A stretch of DNA of 64,000 nt from an uncultured Granulosicoccus sp. (GCA_947499955.1 CANMQI010000013.1:124001-188000), one strand, 5' to 3'. Numbered from the stretch's first letter, positions 9,604 to 19,993 are shown. Notes: generated by a model from the letters alone, not told the origin. Numbers and translations: made by a program.

Positions 9604-10473
9604 ATGCACGCGATCGACACACTCAACTCTGGCGACACTTCCGCTTCACCCTCCGGGGAGCCCTACATTAACCTGTCGGGCTATCGATTCATACAGCTTG
9701 ATTACCTACCCGTGTTACAGGCCGACCTGCACCAGACACTGGCTGAAACCGGCGTTCTTGGCACCATTCTGCTCGCCGACGAAGGCATCAACGTAGCGCT
9801 TGCAGGAACCCGTCCACAATGTGATGCGGCGCGCTCCGTTTTCGAAGCCGATGAGCGATTTCGTGACCTCTGGCTCAAGGAAAGCACCTCTGAGTTTCGA
9901 CCCTTTTCCAAGCTCAAGGTTCGCATTCGACACGAAATCATTGCCTTTGATGGTGCCGAGGCCCGCACACGCCAGCTGCAACGTCCCGAAGCCCCGGCCC
10001 TGCCACCGGAAACCGTGGCGCAGTGGCTCGATGAAGATCGCGAATTCACGCTGCTGGATACCCGCAATACCTACGAAGTCGAATCCGGCACCTTCGAGCA
10101 GGCCGAACATCTGGATATCGCCCACTTCCGTGACTACCAGCGCGCCGTGGCGCAGGCTCTGGAAGACGGTACCCTGGACCCTGCCAAACCCATCGTGACA
10201 TTCTGCACAGGCGGCATACGCTGCGAGAAGGCCGCACCGTGGATGATCGAACAGGGTTTCAAGGAGGTCTACCAGATTGAAGGCGGCGTTCTCAACTACT
10301 TCGAGAGAACCGGTGGCAAGCACTGGAAAGGCGATTGTTTCGTGTTTGATGATCGAGTCGAGGTCGACAAACAGCTGCAGCCCACCGGCGCGACCTGGTG
10401 TACCAGCTGCCAGCTGACCATTCAGCCCGGCACACAGTGTGTGTGCCAGGCCAGCCTGCAGTCGGGCGCGTAG
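9604..10473 (+). CDS. trhO: tRNA uridine-34 hydroxylase TrhO (YceA), rhodanese family
   Basis: Oxygen-dependent formation of 5-hydroxyuridine at position 34 of certain tRNAs. The 289-residue protein has the N-terminal UPF0176 domain (GTILLADEGINVALAG) and a rhodanese domain (FTLLDTRNTYEVESGTF) with the active-site loop FCTGGIRCEKAAPWM. Its tail is Cys-rich (WCTSCQLTIQPGTQCVCQ) and could bind a metal. ATG 9604 is preceded by AAGG at proper distance; an in-frame TTG 30 bases upstream is less likely. Confidence 0.93.
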   Translation: MHAIDTLNSGDTSASPSGEPYINLSGYRFIQLDYLPVLQADLHQTLAETGVLGTILLADEGINVALAGTRPQCDAARSVFEADERFRDLWLKESTSEFRPFSKLKVRIRHEIIAFDGAEARTRQLQRPEAPALPPETVAQWLDEDREFTLLDTRNTYEVESGTFEQAEHLDIAHFRDYQRAVAQALEDGTLDPAKPIVTFCTGGIRCEKAAPWMIEQGFKEVYQIEGGVLNYFERTGGKHWKGDCFVFDDRVEVDKQLQPTGATWCTSCQLTIQPGTQCVCQASLQSGA

Positions 10474-10488
10474 TTTCTTCCGACGAAC

Positions 10489-11837
<1,349 letters not shown>

Positions 11838-11862
11838 GTTCAGGCAACAGCCCTTGCGCAGG

Positions 11863-11891
11863 AAACGGGACCCTTCACGGGTCCCGTTTTG
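11863..11891 (+). terminator. Intrinsic terminator after adk
   Basis: Perfect 11-base-pair stem: AAACGGGACCC, loop TTCAC, GGGTCCCGTTT, then TTG. The convergent hydrolase gene ends two bases further on, so the palindrome may serve both strands. Confidence 0.9.
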
Positions 11892-11892
11892 T

Positions 11893-12702
11893 TTACAGCA
11901 GTACTCGGCGGACAGCTTGCAGGGTATCTTCCGGCTGCTCACTCATCACCATGTGACCACAGTCCTTCAGCACCACCAACTCGGCACCCAACTGCCCTGC
12001 CAGATTGCGACTCATCTTCAGCGGTGTCATGCGATCTTCAGCCCCGACAATCAATGTCGCCTTGCCCTCCCCAAAGGCCTTGGCAGCCGCATCCAGTCCT
12101 GCATAGGCATTGCAGGCAGCCAGGTCCGCATGCAGCACACCCGGTGCACAGCGCTCCAGCAAGGCCATCGCCGAGTTCTGCACACTGATTCCGGCCACCG
12201 CATTGTGTCCCAACTGCGATTTCAGGCAATGACTGTAGATGGCGATCATGTCGACGGCGGTCTGCTCATTGGCAGCGGCAGCCTCCAGTAACGGCTGTGC
12301 CACCGGCATCGGGTAACCGGAACCGAACAACAGCAGTTGCTCGACCCGCTCCGGCTGCTGACCGGCAGCCTCGACGGCGATGAGCGCACCCATGCTATGC
12401 CCTCCCAGCACGGCAGGCGTCGACGGCAGAGCATGAGATTCCTGCAGCTCATCCAGCAACTGCCACAGAAAGGCGGCCTGAGCCTCGACAGTCGTCAGGG
12501 CATCCCCGCGCGAACCGCCATGTGCCGGGAGATCGGCACACACCAGATTGAAACCATGTCGCGCAAAGTAGCGAGCCAGCAACACCCAGACAGTCCGATC
12601 CATGCCTGCGCCATGTTGCAGTACCAGAGTGCGGCGTCCCGCCTCCCAGTCCACACCGCCCTGCCCGACGAAAACCTCGGCCCCTGCCAGACGAATCTTC
12701 AT
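11893..12702 (-). CDS. Alpha/beta hydrolase
   Basis: 269 residues with the standard triad: nucleophile Ser in GGHSMGALIA, Asp in VGAEDRMTP and His in DCGHMV. The oxyanion-hole motif is LQHGAGMDRTVW. Substrate is not predictable; esterases, thioesterases and C-C hydrolases share this pattern. It overlaps the metY stop by ATGA and is therefore translated with it. That suggests a role near sulfur amino-acid metabolism, perhaps hydrolysis of an ester or thioester by-product, but this is inference. Confidence 0.88.
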   Translation of the reverse strand: MKIRLAGAEVFVGQGGVDWEAGRRTLVLQHGAGMDRTVWVLLARYFARHGFNLVCADLPAHGGSRGDALTTVEAQAAFLWQLLDELQESHALPSTPAVLGGHSMGALIAVEAAGQQPERVEQLLLFGSGYPMPVAQPLLEAAAANEQTAVDMIAIYSHCLKSQLGHNAVAGISVQNSAMALLERCAPGVLHADLAACNAYAGLDAAAKAFGEGKATLIVGAEDRMTPLKMSRNLAGQLGAELVVLKDCGHMVMSEQPEDTLQAVRRVLL

Positions 12703-14036
12703 GCCGAGTCTCCTTTGCTGACAGCCGATGCAGCGCTGGCTGCCACTCGCGCCGCACGCCGCAGCGCCTGTGTCAGATCAGCCAGTAGATCGTGGATATT
12801 CTCCAGCCCCACCGACAGTCTGACCAGTCCCGGTGAAATGCCGGCGGCCTGCAGATCGGCATCGTCCATGCGCGAATGGGTCGTACTGGCCGGATGAATC
12901 ACCAGGGACTTGGCATCACCAACATTGGCCAGATGCGAGAACAACTGCAAGCCTTCGATAAAGGCCGAGCCGGCGGCTCGCCCACCGACCAGCTCGAAAC
13001 TGAACACCGCGCCGGCACCGCGCGGCAACAACTTCTGCGCCAGCGCATGATCCGGGTGCGTCGGCAGGTCCGGATGGTGAACCACGGACACCGCCTCCTG
13101 TTGCGACAGAAACTGAACGATGGATGATGTATTGGCCACATGCCGCTCCATGCGCATGGACAACGTCTCCAGCCCCTGCAGCAGGTGAAAGGCATTGCCC
13201 GGGGACAGCGTGGCCCCGAAGTCACGCAGACCTTCCTTGCGCGCCCGCATGATGTAGGCGGTCGGACCGAACTCCTCCACGAAGTTCATGCCATGAAAAC
13301 CGGCATAGGGTTCGCTCAATTCCGGAAACCGACCCGAGGCTTCCCAGTCGAAACGCCCGCCATCCACCAGCACTCCACCCACGGCCACCCCATGCCCTCC
13401 CATGAACTTGGTCAGTGAATGCATGACGATATCCGCACCCAGGCGCAACACCTGCATCAGGCAGGGCGTGGTCAACGTGGCATCGATCATCAGCGGCAAG
13501 CCCGCTTCGTGAGCAATGGCGGCAACCCGGGGAATATCCAGCACTTCACAGCGAGGATTGGCCACGGTCTCGGCAAATATCACCCGGGTCTCCGGGCGAA
13601 TGGCGGCGGCAAAGGCCTCCGGATCCTGTGGATCGACGAAGGTGGTCTCGATACCGAAGCGCGGCAAGGTGTAACTGAGCAGATTGTGGGTACCACCGTA
13701 CAGTGAGCGTGATGCCACGATGTGTCCGCCAGCACCGGTGATGGTGGTCAGCCCCAGATGAATGGCCGCCATGCCACTGGCGGTGCACACCGCACCGACG
13801 CCGCCTTCAAGCGCGGCAACTCGCTCCTCCAGAACGGCCACGGTCGGATTGGAGATACGCGAGTAGACATGGCCGGCTCGCGCGACATCGAACAGTGACG
13901 AGGCCTTGTCGCTGTCATCGAAGACAAAGGAGGTGCTTTGGTAGATGGGCGTTGCCCGCGCACCGGTTTCGCGATCCGGCTGCTGACCGGCATGCAGAGC
14001 CAGGGTGTCAAAGCCAGGGAACTTGGGTCCACTCAT
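12699..14036 (-). CDS. metY: O-acetylhomoserine sulfhydrylase (Cys/Met metabolism PLP enzyme)
   Basis: Uses pyridoxal phosphate to exchange the acetyl group of O-acetylhomoserine for sulfide, giving homocysteine. 445 residues, typical for MetY (longer than MetB/MetC). Motifs: FDTLALHAGQQPD, PIYQSTSFVFDD, YSRISNPTVAVLEERVAALEGG, and HSLTKFMGGHG with the PLP lysine K210. Homocysteine made here could feed the MetH enzyme encoded at 36-40 kb. First gene of a two-gene unit with the hydrolase. Succinylhomoserine or methanethiol as substrate cannot be excluded. Confidence 0.92.
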   Translation of the reverse strand: MSGPKFPGFDTLALHAGQQPDRETGARATPIYQSTSFVFDDSDKASSLFDVARAGHVYSRISNPTVAVLEERVAALEGGVGAVCTASGMAAIHLGLTTITGAGGHIVASRSLYGGTHNLLSYTLPRFGIETTFVDPQDPEAFAAAIRPETRVIFAETVANPRCEVLDIPRVAAIAHEAGLPLMIDATLTTPCLMQVLRLGADIVMHSLTKFMGGHGVAVGGVLVDGGRFDWEASGRFPELSEPYAGFHGMNFVEEFGPTAYIMRARKEGLRDFGATLSPGNAFHLLQGLETLSMRMERHVANTSSIVQFLSQQEAVSVVHHPDLPTHPDHALAQKLLPRGAGAVFSFELVGGRAAGSAFIEGLQLFSHLANVGDAKSLVIHPASTTHSRMDDADLQAAGISPGLVRLSVGLENIHDLLADLTQALRRAARVAASAASAVSKGDSA

Positions 14037-14157
14037 GAGTCAATCCCGATAAAGAACGTGTGTGGCGAATGATGACATGTCAGCGCGGCTCATCGGGCGA
14101 ATGCGGCAAGGTGAACCTGAAAATGGCAATGCAGGATAAGCCCTGGCCCTGCCGCCA

Positions 14158-14211
14158 ATCGCAAATCGCCAACCGCCAACCGCAAGTCGCAGATCGCAAA
14201 TCGCAAATCGC
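14158..14211. repeat. Seven-base tandem repeat between clc and metY
   Basis: About eight head-to-tail copies of atcgcaa with single-base variants (atcgcca, accgcca, accgcaa, gtcgcag). It lies just beyond the clc stop and within the ~190 bases upstream of metY. The unit length is not a multiple of three, consistent with a non-coding position. Confidence 0.85.
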
Positions 14212-14229
14212 GTTGCCTCGCTCCAACAC

Positions 14230-15921
14230 TCAGGTAATCCCGAATTCCTCTGCCCGTGCGCGCTTGATTACATCGTAGTGTTCCGCCAGCAAGTCACTCT
14301 TGGTGACGATACCCAGCAATTCAGGATGTTTCGGGTCGCTCCGATCGATCACCGGTACGAATTCCTGCTTGTGCTCGGCCATGCTCTGCACCGCTGTCAC
14401 GATATTGGTCATGGCCGTTATGGCGTAATCGGCGTTCAGAACACCATCAATGGCCTGAGAATCATTACCGTGTTCGATGGCATGCGTGATCAGCAGCGAC
14501 AGGTTCGCGCTGCCCTTGAACACCCCTTCATCATCCACGAAGATGGCAATTCGCTGTCGTTCCTGTCCCATGCGTGAGGTCAGTTCACCGGTGGTGATAT
14601 CGGTCGGCACGGTCAGAAATCCGGTGCGTACCAGACCCTCTACCCGGTGAGTCATCAGCAGACTGATATCCCGGCCACTGGACAGATTGATATTGCGCCG
14701 CGCCAGCTGCCAGCGGAAAAACGAACCGTGGGCACCCGTCTGCATGACGGTGCTGGCGAAGGCGGCGGCGGTCATGACCCCCAGCGTCACACCATAATCG
14801 CGCGTCAGTTCGAACACGATCAAGACCGTGGATATCGGTGCACCCAGCAGCGCCGAGCCCATGGCGGCCATGCCGATGGTGGCGTAAACGCCCTGCTCGC
14901 TCAGTGTCAGACCGGTGACGCTCAACAGCGCCCAGAACAGCCCACCCAACATGCTGCCCATGAACACGGCCGGGCCGAATACCCCGCCGGGAAAACCACT
15001 GCTGAAAGCCAGACACACCACCACGAACTTGGCGAGCAGCAGCCATGCAATAACCGGGTTGTCCAGCGCACCGTTCAGGGCCAGGAAGGTTCCTTCAAAA
15101 CCGATGCCCAGTATGTGTGGCATGGGCAAGGCGATGACGCCGATGAGAATGCCGGCCAGTGCCGGTTGACACCAGCGCGGCAGCCCCGTCCACTTCCAGC
15201 CCTGCTCGATCTGTCCGGTCGTGGCCAGCATGGCCTTGGCAAGCAGTGCTCCGAGTATGCCCAGCAAGGCAAACAGCGGCAGCTCCCAGGTGGAGATGAT
15301 GGAATGGGACGGAACCGGAAACTGTGCCTGATGCCCGATGAACTGTTCGCGCACCAGCATGGCGGCCATGGCCGCGATCACGATCGGTGCAAACACACGC
15401 AGCGTGAAGTAGCCGACGATGACTTCCAGAGCGAAGATCACAGCGGCAATCGGCGTACTGAAGGACACCGCCACCGCTGCCGCCGCACCACAGCCAAGCA
15501 GTGCCAGAGATTGCTTGTGTGGCAGGCCCAGGCGCTCTGCCAGCCAGGCGCTGATGGACGCTCCGATGTGAACCGCCGGCCCCTCACGCCCCAGTGGAGC
15601 ACCAACCCCCAGCGACAAGGCGGCCGCCAGCGCCGCTCCGACACCCGAGCGCACCGGCATGCGGGCGCTGTTCAGCGCGCAGGCTTCCATCACATCGGCA
15701 ATGCCGTGATAGCGACGCCCCGGCAGGAACTGCATGAGAACGCCCAGCACCAGACCACCCAGGGCCGGTATCAGCACCACCTGCCAGGCGGGCTGTGCGG
15801 CGACGATCTGTGAGTAGCGTATCTCGGAAGAATCACCATAGCCGACCCACTGGAAAAACAGGATCAGCTTGATCAGCAACAACGTTGCCAGGCCAACCAT
15901 GGCCCCGGTCAGCGCGGCCAC
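14230..15921 (-). CDS. CLC-family chloride channel/transporter with CBS domains
   Basis: A membrane protein moving chloride (possibly fluoride or nitrate) by channel or proton-exchange mechanism. The CLC signature GAPLGREGPAVHIGA is intact, and SGFPGGVFGPAVFMGS is the second selectivity segment. The last ~150 residues hold two CBS repeats (LTSRMGQERQRIAIFVDDEG and FVPVIDRSDPKHPELLGIVTKSDLL). 563 residues are counted from GTG 15921, but that codon falls inside the first hydrophobic helix. The frame stays open upstream (RLPTYLQSGLGQRLLFFLV) into ubiH with no ATG, GTG or TTG, so the real N-terminus is unresolved. Last gene of the ygfB-pepP-ubiH run. Confidence 0.88.
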   Translation of the reverse strand: MAALTGAMVGLATLLLIKLILFFQWVGYGDSSEIRYSQIVAAQPAWQVVLIPALGGLVLGVLMQFLPGRRYHGIADVMEACALNSARMPVRSGVGAALAAALSLGVGAPLGREGPAVHIGASISAWLAERLGLPHKQSLALLGCGAAAAVAVSFSTPIAAVIFALEVIVGYFTLRVFAPIVIAAMAAMLVREQFIGHQAQFPVPSHSIISTWELPLFALLGILGALLAKAMLATTGQIEQGWKWTGLPRWCQPALAGILIGVIALPMPHILGIGFEGTFLALNGALDNPVIAWLLLAKFVVVCLAFSSGFPGGVFGPAVFMGSMLGGLFWALLSVTGLTLSEQGVYATIGMAAMGSALLGAPISTVLIVFELTRDYGVTLGVMTAAAFASTVMQTGAHGSFFRWQLARRNINLSSGRDISLLMTHRVEGLVRTGFLTVPTDITTGELTSRMGQERQRIAIFVDDEGVFKGSANLSLLITHAIEHGNDSQAIDGVLNADYAITAMTNIVTAVQSMAEHKQEFVPVIDRSDPKHPELLGIVTKSDLLAEHYDVIKRARAEEFGIT

Positions 15922-15977
15922 CAGAAAGAACAGCAGACGTTGTCCCAGACCGCTCTGCAGGTAAGTGGGCAGTCTGG

Positions 15978-17177
15978 TCAGGAGGATAATCCCATGGTCC
16001 GTCCGGCGAAACGACGACGCAGCGGCGTCAGGGTATCCAGGCCCAGCAATGCCGCCGAACGAACATGCCCCGGCAAGGATGCATGGCCTCGGAAGCTGCG
16101 TGCCAACGTGTCGGTAAAGCGTACGACCTGCTGCTGATCGGATTGTCGGGCCGCCACGAATTCTGCCAGGAGTTGCGCATCCCCGGGATCAGCATCGAGC
16201 TGACCTTGCAGCAGTTGCACCAGACACTCGACATCGCGCATGGCCAGGTTGTAGCCCTGCCCGCCCACCGGATGCAGCAACCGCACCGCGTTGCCCAGCA
16301 GCAGTGTTCGCGATGCGGTCTGTGCGGTCGCCTCGATGCGTACCAATGGCAATACAAGTCGAGGCCCCACGGCCTCAAAACGCCCGAGACGATAGCCGAA
16401 CCGTGACTGCAGACGGGCCAGGTAGTCGGCATCATGCAGAGAACTCATCTCGGCCTGTTGCTCGGGCTCGATGCAATCCACCACATTCATGTAAGGCCCC
16501 TTGCGAGGCAACAGAGCCAGTGGGCCACTGTCAGTGAAACGTTCGTGGGCCACATCGCCATGCGCATCGGCCAGCTTCAGCATGCTCAGGACTGCCGCCT
16601 GTTGATAGTCGACCTGCGTGGTCGTGATGCCGACAGACTCGCGTACCACCGACCCCACACCATCGGCGGCAATCAGCAAACGCGCGCGAACACGGTCGCC
16701 ACCTTCGAGCTGGACCTCGACGAAGCCCTCCTGCGGACGCACAGCAACGACTCTGGCAGCGGTACGATGATCCACGCTCGATTGTGCCAGCAGAGGTTGC
16801 AGTGACTCGACCAGATGCTGATTGTCGAGCACATGACCCAGGGCATCGACCCCCATTTCTGCCGCCGTCAGGCGGGTGGCACCAAAATAGCCCTTGTGAG
16901 ACACCACGACCTGACGGATAGGCGCAGCATCTTCGGCGATGGCTGACCAGAGACCGTGCCGGTCAAACCAGCGCTGGGTACCGAGGCTGACCGCAGTGCA
17001 ACGCTGCTTGAGATAATGCGTGGCAGCGTCTGATGCGGCTGCCACGTCTGCCATTGGCCCCTGTGCATCGAGCAAGACAACCTGCCAGCCCTGTGCGGCG
17101 AGCACCTGCGCCAGGGGCACACCGACCAGGCCGGCCCCCACGATGGCAATATCCGCAATGGTGTCTTGCTCGGCCAT
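15978..17177 (-). CDS. ubiH: UbiH-type FAD-dependent ubiquinone hydroxylase
   Basis: Hydroxylates the benzoquinone ring during ubiquinone synthesis. 399 residues. FAD motifs: N-terminal IVGAGLVGVPLAQVLAAQGW (GxGxxG), middle LLIAADGVGSVVRE (DG motif) and C-terminal LLLGNAVRLLHPVGGQGYNLAMRDVECL (GD-like/UbiH signature). Its start overlaps the pepP stop as TGATG. In E. coli pepP is followed by ubiH and then ubiI; here the place of ubiI is taken by a CLC gene. UbiF/VisC paralogs are similar, so regiospecificity rests on synteny. Confidence 0.9.
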   Translation of the reverse strand: MAEQDTIADIAIVGAGLVGVPLAQVLAAQGWQVVLLDAQGPMADVAAASDAATHYLKQRCTAVSLGTQRWFDRHGLWSAIAEDAAPIRQVVVSHKGYFGATRLTAAEMGVDALGHVLDNQHLVESLQPLLAQSSVDHRTAARVVAVRPQEGFVEVQLEGGDRVRARLLIAADGVGSVVRESVGITTTQVDYQQAAVLSMLKLADAHGDVAHERFTDSGPLALLPRKGPYMNVVDCIEPEQQAEMSSLHDADYLARLQSRFGYRLGRFEAVGPRLVLPLVRIEATAQTASRTLLLGNAVRLLHPVGGQGYNLAMRDVECLVQLLQGQLDADPGDAQLLAEFVAARQSDQQQVVRFTDTLARSFRGHASLPGHVRSAALLGLDTLTPLRRRFAGRTMGLSS

Positions 17178-18523
17178 CAGGCGTCGCCGCGCATGAACGC
17201 TTCGATATCGTCCACGCTTTTCACGACATCGGAGGTGATCACTTCATGAGCATCGCGTGTCACGATGATGTCGTCTTCGATGCGAATGCCGATGTTGCGA
17301 TACTCCTTCGGAATACGCCTGTCATTGCCAAGATACAAGCCTGGCTCCACGGTGAGCACCATGCCCGGTTCCAGCACACGCCAGTCGCCATTGATCTTGT
17401 ATTCACCCACATCATGCACATCGATGCCCAGCCAGTGCCCGGTGCGATGCATGTAATAGGGCTTGTAGGCTTCCTGCTTGATCAGCGTCGGCAACTTGCC
17501 CTTGAGCACACCGATGTCACGCAGTCCACGGGTGAGCACCTTGACAGCGGCCTCGTGCGGCTCGTTCCAGTGATTGCCCGGCTGCACCGCCGCAATGGCG
17601 GCCAGCTGCGCTTCGAGCACGATGTTGTATACGCTCTTCTGCGCCTCGGTGAACGTGCCATTGACCGGGAAGGTGCGCGTGATGTCACCGGCATAACCGG
17701 CCAGCTCGGCGCCCGAGTCGATCAGTACCAGCTCCCCGTCCTGCAATACATCATGATTTTCCGTGTAATGCAGAATGCAGCCATTCTCGCCCCCCCCCAC
17801 GATCGGCAGGAAGGAATGCTCGGCGCCGTGTGAACGGTATTCGGCAATCAGCTCGGCTTCCAGTTCATACTCGTGCATGCCGGGTCGTGATGCCCGCATG
17901 GCTCTGGCATGCCCCGCCGCGCTGAGCCTTGCCGCCTGGCGCATCAGTGTCAGTTCGGTACGGCTCTTGATGACGCGCATCTCGTCAAGGTGGAAATCCA
18001 GTGAAATGAAGGAATCCGGATCTCCACCTTCACGCCGTCGGCTGGAACGCGCCTTGTTCAGCCAGCCGAGCAGCTGCGCATCGAAGGCCAGGTCCTTGCC
18101 CAGTGTGTGGAAGACCGATTGCTTGTTCTCCAGCAGACCCGGCAGGATGTCATCGATATCACCGATGGGGAAGGCATCATCAGCCCCCAGCACCTCTGGT
18201 GCCTCTTCGACACCCAGACGACGACCGTTCCAGGTTTCCTTTTCCGGATCGCGCTCGCGGCAGAACATCAGATACTGGCCGGCGCGACGATTGGGAATCA
18301 GCACCATGAGGGCATCCGGCTCGTCGAAGCCGCTCAGATACAGCATGTTGCTGTCGGCCCGGTAGGGGTATTCGGTATCGCGACTACGAATACTGGCCCG
18401 CGCCGCCGGTATCACGGCGATGGAGTTTTCTCCCATGATGCGCATCAGGGCGCGGCGACGACGTTTGAGTTCCGCGTCCAGACTCTTGCTGAATCGCTGC
18501 GTTCGGCGGCTGCCTTTAGTCAT
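17177..18523 (-). CDS. pepP: Xaa-Pro aminopeptidase
   Basis: Dimanganese cytoplasmic peptidase of the M24B family removing an N-terminal residue before proline. 448 residues. The N-terminal creatinase-like domain contains YPYRADSNMLYLSGFDEPDA. The pita-bread domain shows metal ligands in LIDSGAELAGYAGDITRTFP (two Asp), MHRTGHWLGIDVHD (His), TVEPGLYLG (Glu) and GIRIEDDI (Glu). Overlaps ygfB by ATGA and ubiH by TGATG, so translation of the three is coupled, the same order as in E. coli. Confidence 0.96.
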   Translation of the reverse strand: MTKGSRRTQRFSKSLDAELKRRRRALMRIMGENSIAVIPAARASIRSRDTEYPYRADSNMLYLSGFDEPDALMVLIPNRRAGQYLMFCRERDPEKETWNGRRLGVEEAPEVLGADDAFPIGDIDDILPGLLENKQSVFHTLGKDLAFDAQLLGWLNKARSSRRREGGDPDSFISLDFHLDEMRVIKSRTELTLMRQAARLSAAGHARAMRASRPGMHEYELEAELIAEYRSHGAEHSFLPIVGGGENGCILHYTENHDVLQDGELVLIDSGAELAGYAGDITRTFPVNGTFTEAQKSVYNIVLEAQLAAIAAVQPGNHWNEPHEAAVKVLTRGLRDIGVLKGKLPTLIKQEAYKPYYMHRTGHWLGIDVHDVGEYKINGDWRVLEPGMVLTVEPGLYLGNDRRIPKEYRNIGIRIEDDIIVTRDAHEVITSDVVKSVDDIEAFMRGDA

Positions 18524-19083
18524 GAGGGCTTCTGTTGGGTTACAGGGGTAATGGGTCGCAGTTCTTCCAGGACCAGCAGGACACCGACGCGCACATACTC
18601 CAGCAGTTCGGTGTACACCGCTTCATCGGCACCGCCGTCGTCGACTTCAACCGCATCGATTTCCTGAAAGTCGGCAATGATTTCACGACTGTCCTCCGGC
18701 AAGGGCTTCTGCCCTCCCTGGCCCAGGGCGATACCGACACCATAGGTAAAACCGCCGCAGAAGTCGCCCAGCGCCCGGGTACGCACGTCTACCGGCACGT
18801 CATCATCAGGCAGGACAGGCGAGAATTCGAGGTCACTGTCGTTGAGTGAGCTCAAGGTCTGCGAAAACCATTCATCGAGCGTCTTCAGCTCTCCCGCCCT
18901 GGAGGCGACGGATTCGGGCGACAGCGAGGCGGCGTCCAGCAACTCGGTAAACCAGCGAGTCTTGGCAGCGGCGCTCGGCATCGAGCACAACAGGCCGCAG
19001 CACAATCCATGGATCTCGGACAGTGGCAGGGGTAGATCGAGCCGCTCGATGGCGGTCGATAGTGTCTGAGTAGTGAGCGTCAC
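18520..19083 (-). CDS. ygfB: YgfB family (UPF0149) protein
   Basis: 187-residue acidic, helical protein of the UPF0149 family. Recognisable features are IHGLCCGLLCSMP near the N-terminus, DDDVPVDVRTRALGDFCGGFTYGVGIA in the middle and DDGGADEAVYTELLEYVRVGVLLVLEEL at the end. A relative in Pseudomonas has been linked to beta-lactamase regulation, but the general function is poorly known. First gene of the pepP-ubiH-clc run, divergent from the zapA operon. Confidence 0.9.
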   Translation of the reverse strand: MTLTTQTLSTAIERLDLPLPLSEIHGLCCGLLCSMPSAAAKTRWFTELLDAASLSPESVASRAGELKTLDEWFSQTLSSLNDSDLEFSPVLPDDDVPVDVRTRALGDFCGGFTYGVGIALGQGGQKPLPEDSREIIADFQEIDAVEVDDGGADEAVYTELLEYVRVGVLLVLEELRPITPVTQQKPS

Positions 19084-19159
19084 GGATAAACCAAGTCATT
19101 GCCAGCAGAACAGCACCCAAGTATACAATGCCCTCAACGCAACCAGACGAGGCCGCCGC

Positions 19160-19381
19160 ATGAGTCGTCCAGCATTAGATGAGCAGTTCGAGTTACTCGA
19201 GACACGACTGCAGGCCCTGATGGCGCTTTGCACTCGTTTGCGTCAGGAAAATCAGGTCCTGCGCAGTCAGCAGGAGTCACTGGTCGAGGAGAGAGCTCGA
19301 CTGATCGACAAGAACGAAACTGCCCGCAACAAGGTGGAACAGATGATCGTGCGCCTGAAGTCACTGGAAGTGAGCCAATGA
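19160..19381 (+). CDS. Small coiled-coil protein (TIGR02449, ZapB-like)
   Basis: 73 residues, almost entirely a predicted coiled coil: LDEQFELLETRLQALMALCTRL, then RQENQVLRSQQESLVEERARLIDKNETARNKVEQMIVRLKSLE. Small proteins of this type lie directly before zapA in many gammaproteobacteria and are often annotated ZapB-like; a role at the division ring is inferred from neighbourhood and shape. ATG 19160 leaves a compact protein whose stop overlaps the zapA start as ATGA. Confidence 0.82.
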   Translation: MSRPALDEQFELLETRLQALMALCTRLRQENQVLRSQQESLVEERARLIDKNETARNKVEQMIVRLKSLEVSQ

Positions 19382-19755
19382 GCGACAAACGCAACGATCG
19401 CAAGCAGGAACCCGGTGGCAACCGGCCTGCCCGGCTGCGCATCCTGGACAAGGAAGTGCAGATCTCCTGCAAACCGGGGGAAGAGGACGATCTGATGCAG
19501 GCCGCCGCCTATATCGACCGTTCCATGCGGGACTTGCGCAAGCGCAACACTACCTCCAGCATCGAGAAAATCGCCATTGTCACGGCCATCAATACGGCCA
19601 ATGCACTGCTCAAGTCACGTTCGCTGGAGAGTTCGAGCCAGCAGCGCTCAGAAGGTCAGGACAGCGACATTGCCGAGCGATTGTCGGAACTGAACAGCAA
19701 GCTGGAGGAGTTACTGGAAGAAAATGTCGTAAATTCGACAAACACGACAGAGTAA
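19378..19755 (+). CDS. zapA: Cell division protein ZapA
   Basis: Binds and bundles FtsZ filaments at midcell. 125 residues. The N-terminal domain VRILDKEVQISCKPGEEDDLMQAAAYIDRSMRDLR-like sequence (here beginning LRILDKEVQISCKPG) is the ZapA fold, followed by IEKIAIVTAINTANALL. The C-terminal part (DIAERLSELNSKLEELLEEN) is the dimerising coiled coil. Its start overlaps the preceding ZapB-like gene, and 6S RNA follows downstream, the classical zapA-ssrS-fau order. Confidence 0.95.
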   Translation: MSDKRNDRKQEPGGNRPARLRILDKEVQISCKPGEEDDLMQAAAYIDRSMRDLRKRNTTSSIEKIAIVTAINTANALLKSRSLESSSQQRSEGQDSDIAERLSELNSKLEELLEENVVNSTNTTE

Positions 19756-19773
19756 CCAGTGTTTAACGACCAA

Positions 19774-19802
19774 TTGCACGCGATCATGATAGTCTTTGAA
19801 TC
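19774..19802 (+). promoter_or_regulatory. Probable sigma-70 promoter of 6S RNA
   Basis: TTGCAC, a 17-base spacer, then TGAATC, placing the start near 19810 where the 6S structure begins. The -10 is imperfect. Confidence 0.45.
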
Positions 19803-19810
19803 GTATCTTC

Positions 19811-19982
19811 TGCGGTGCTCGTTATTTGGTTGGGTATATCCCTTGAGCCTAATTTCTCACCCCGGGGACGATCTGGTCGCTGTTGTTGTGCATGTCCGTT
19901 ACGGCGGAAAGCCTGATACGGTTCCAGTTGTCCCCACCTGAACCGCTTGGTTCAAGGTAGCACACCAAAAACGGTACTCGTG
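19811..19982 (+). ncRNA. ssrS: 6S RNA
   Basis: Binds the sigma-70 RNA polymerase holoenzyme and dampens transcription in stationary phase. I call it from position (between zapA and fau, as in E. coli) and from sequence. The conserved block CCCTTGAGCC lies at 19840-19849. Near the 3' side is TGAACC-GCTT-GGTTCA followed by AGG, the most conserved 6S hairpin. The ends pair to close the molecule: 5' GTTATTTGGT with 3' ACCAAAAACG. Length ~170 is normal. Exact ends are estimates. Confidence 0.85.
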
Positions 19983-19993
19983 GTTGATACTCT

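Noticed and set aside
14158..14211. Possible CRISPR array
   Set aside because: The seven-base units are directly adjacent with no spacers.
14647..15813. 388-codon plus-strand frame within the CLC gene
   Set aside because: Antisense shadow; its composition (Gln, His, Arg) is the reverse complement of membrane-protein codons.
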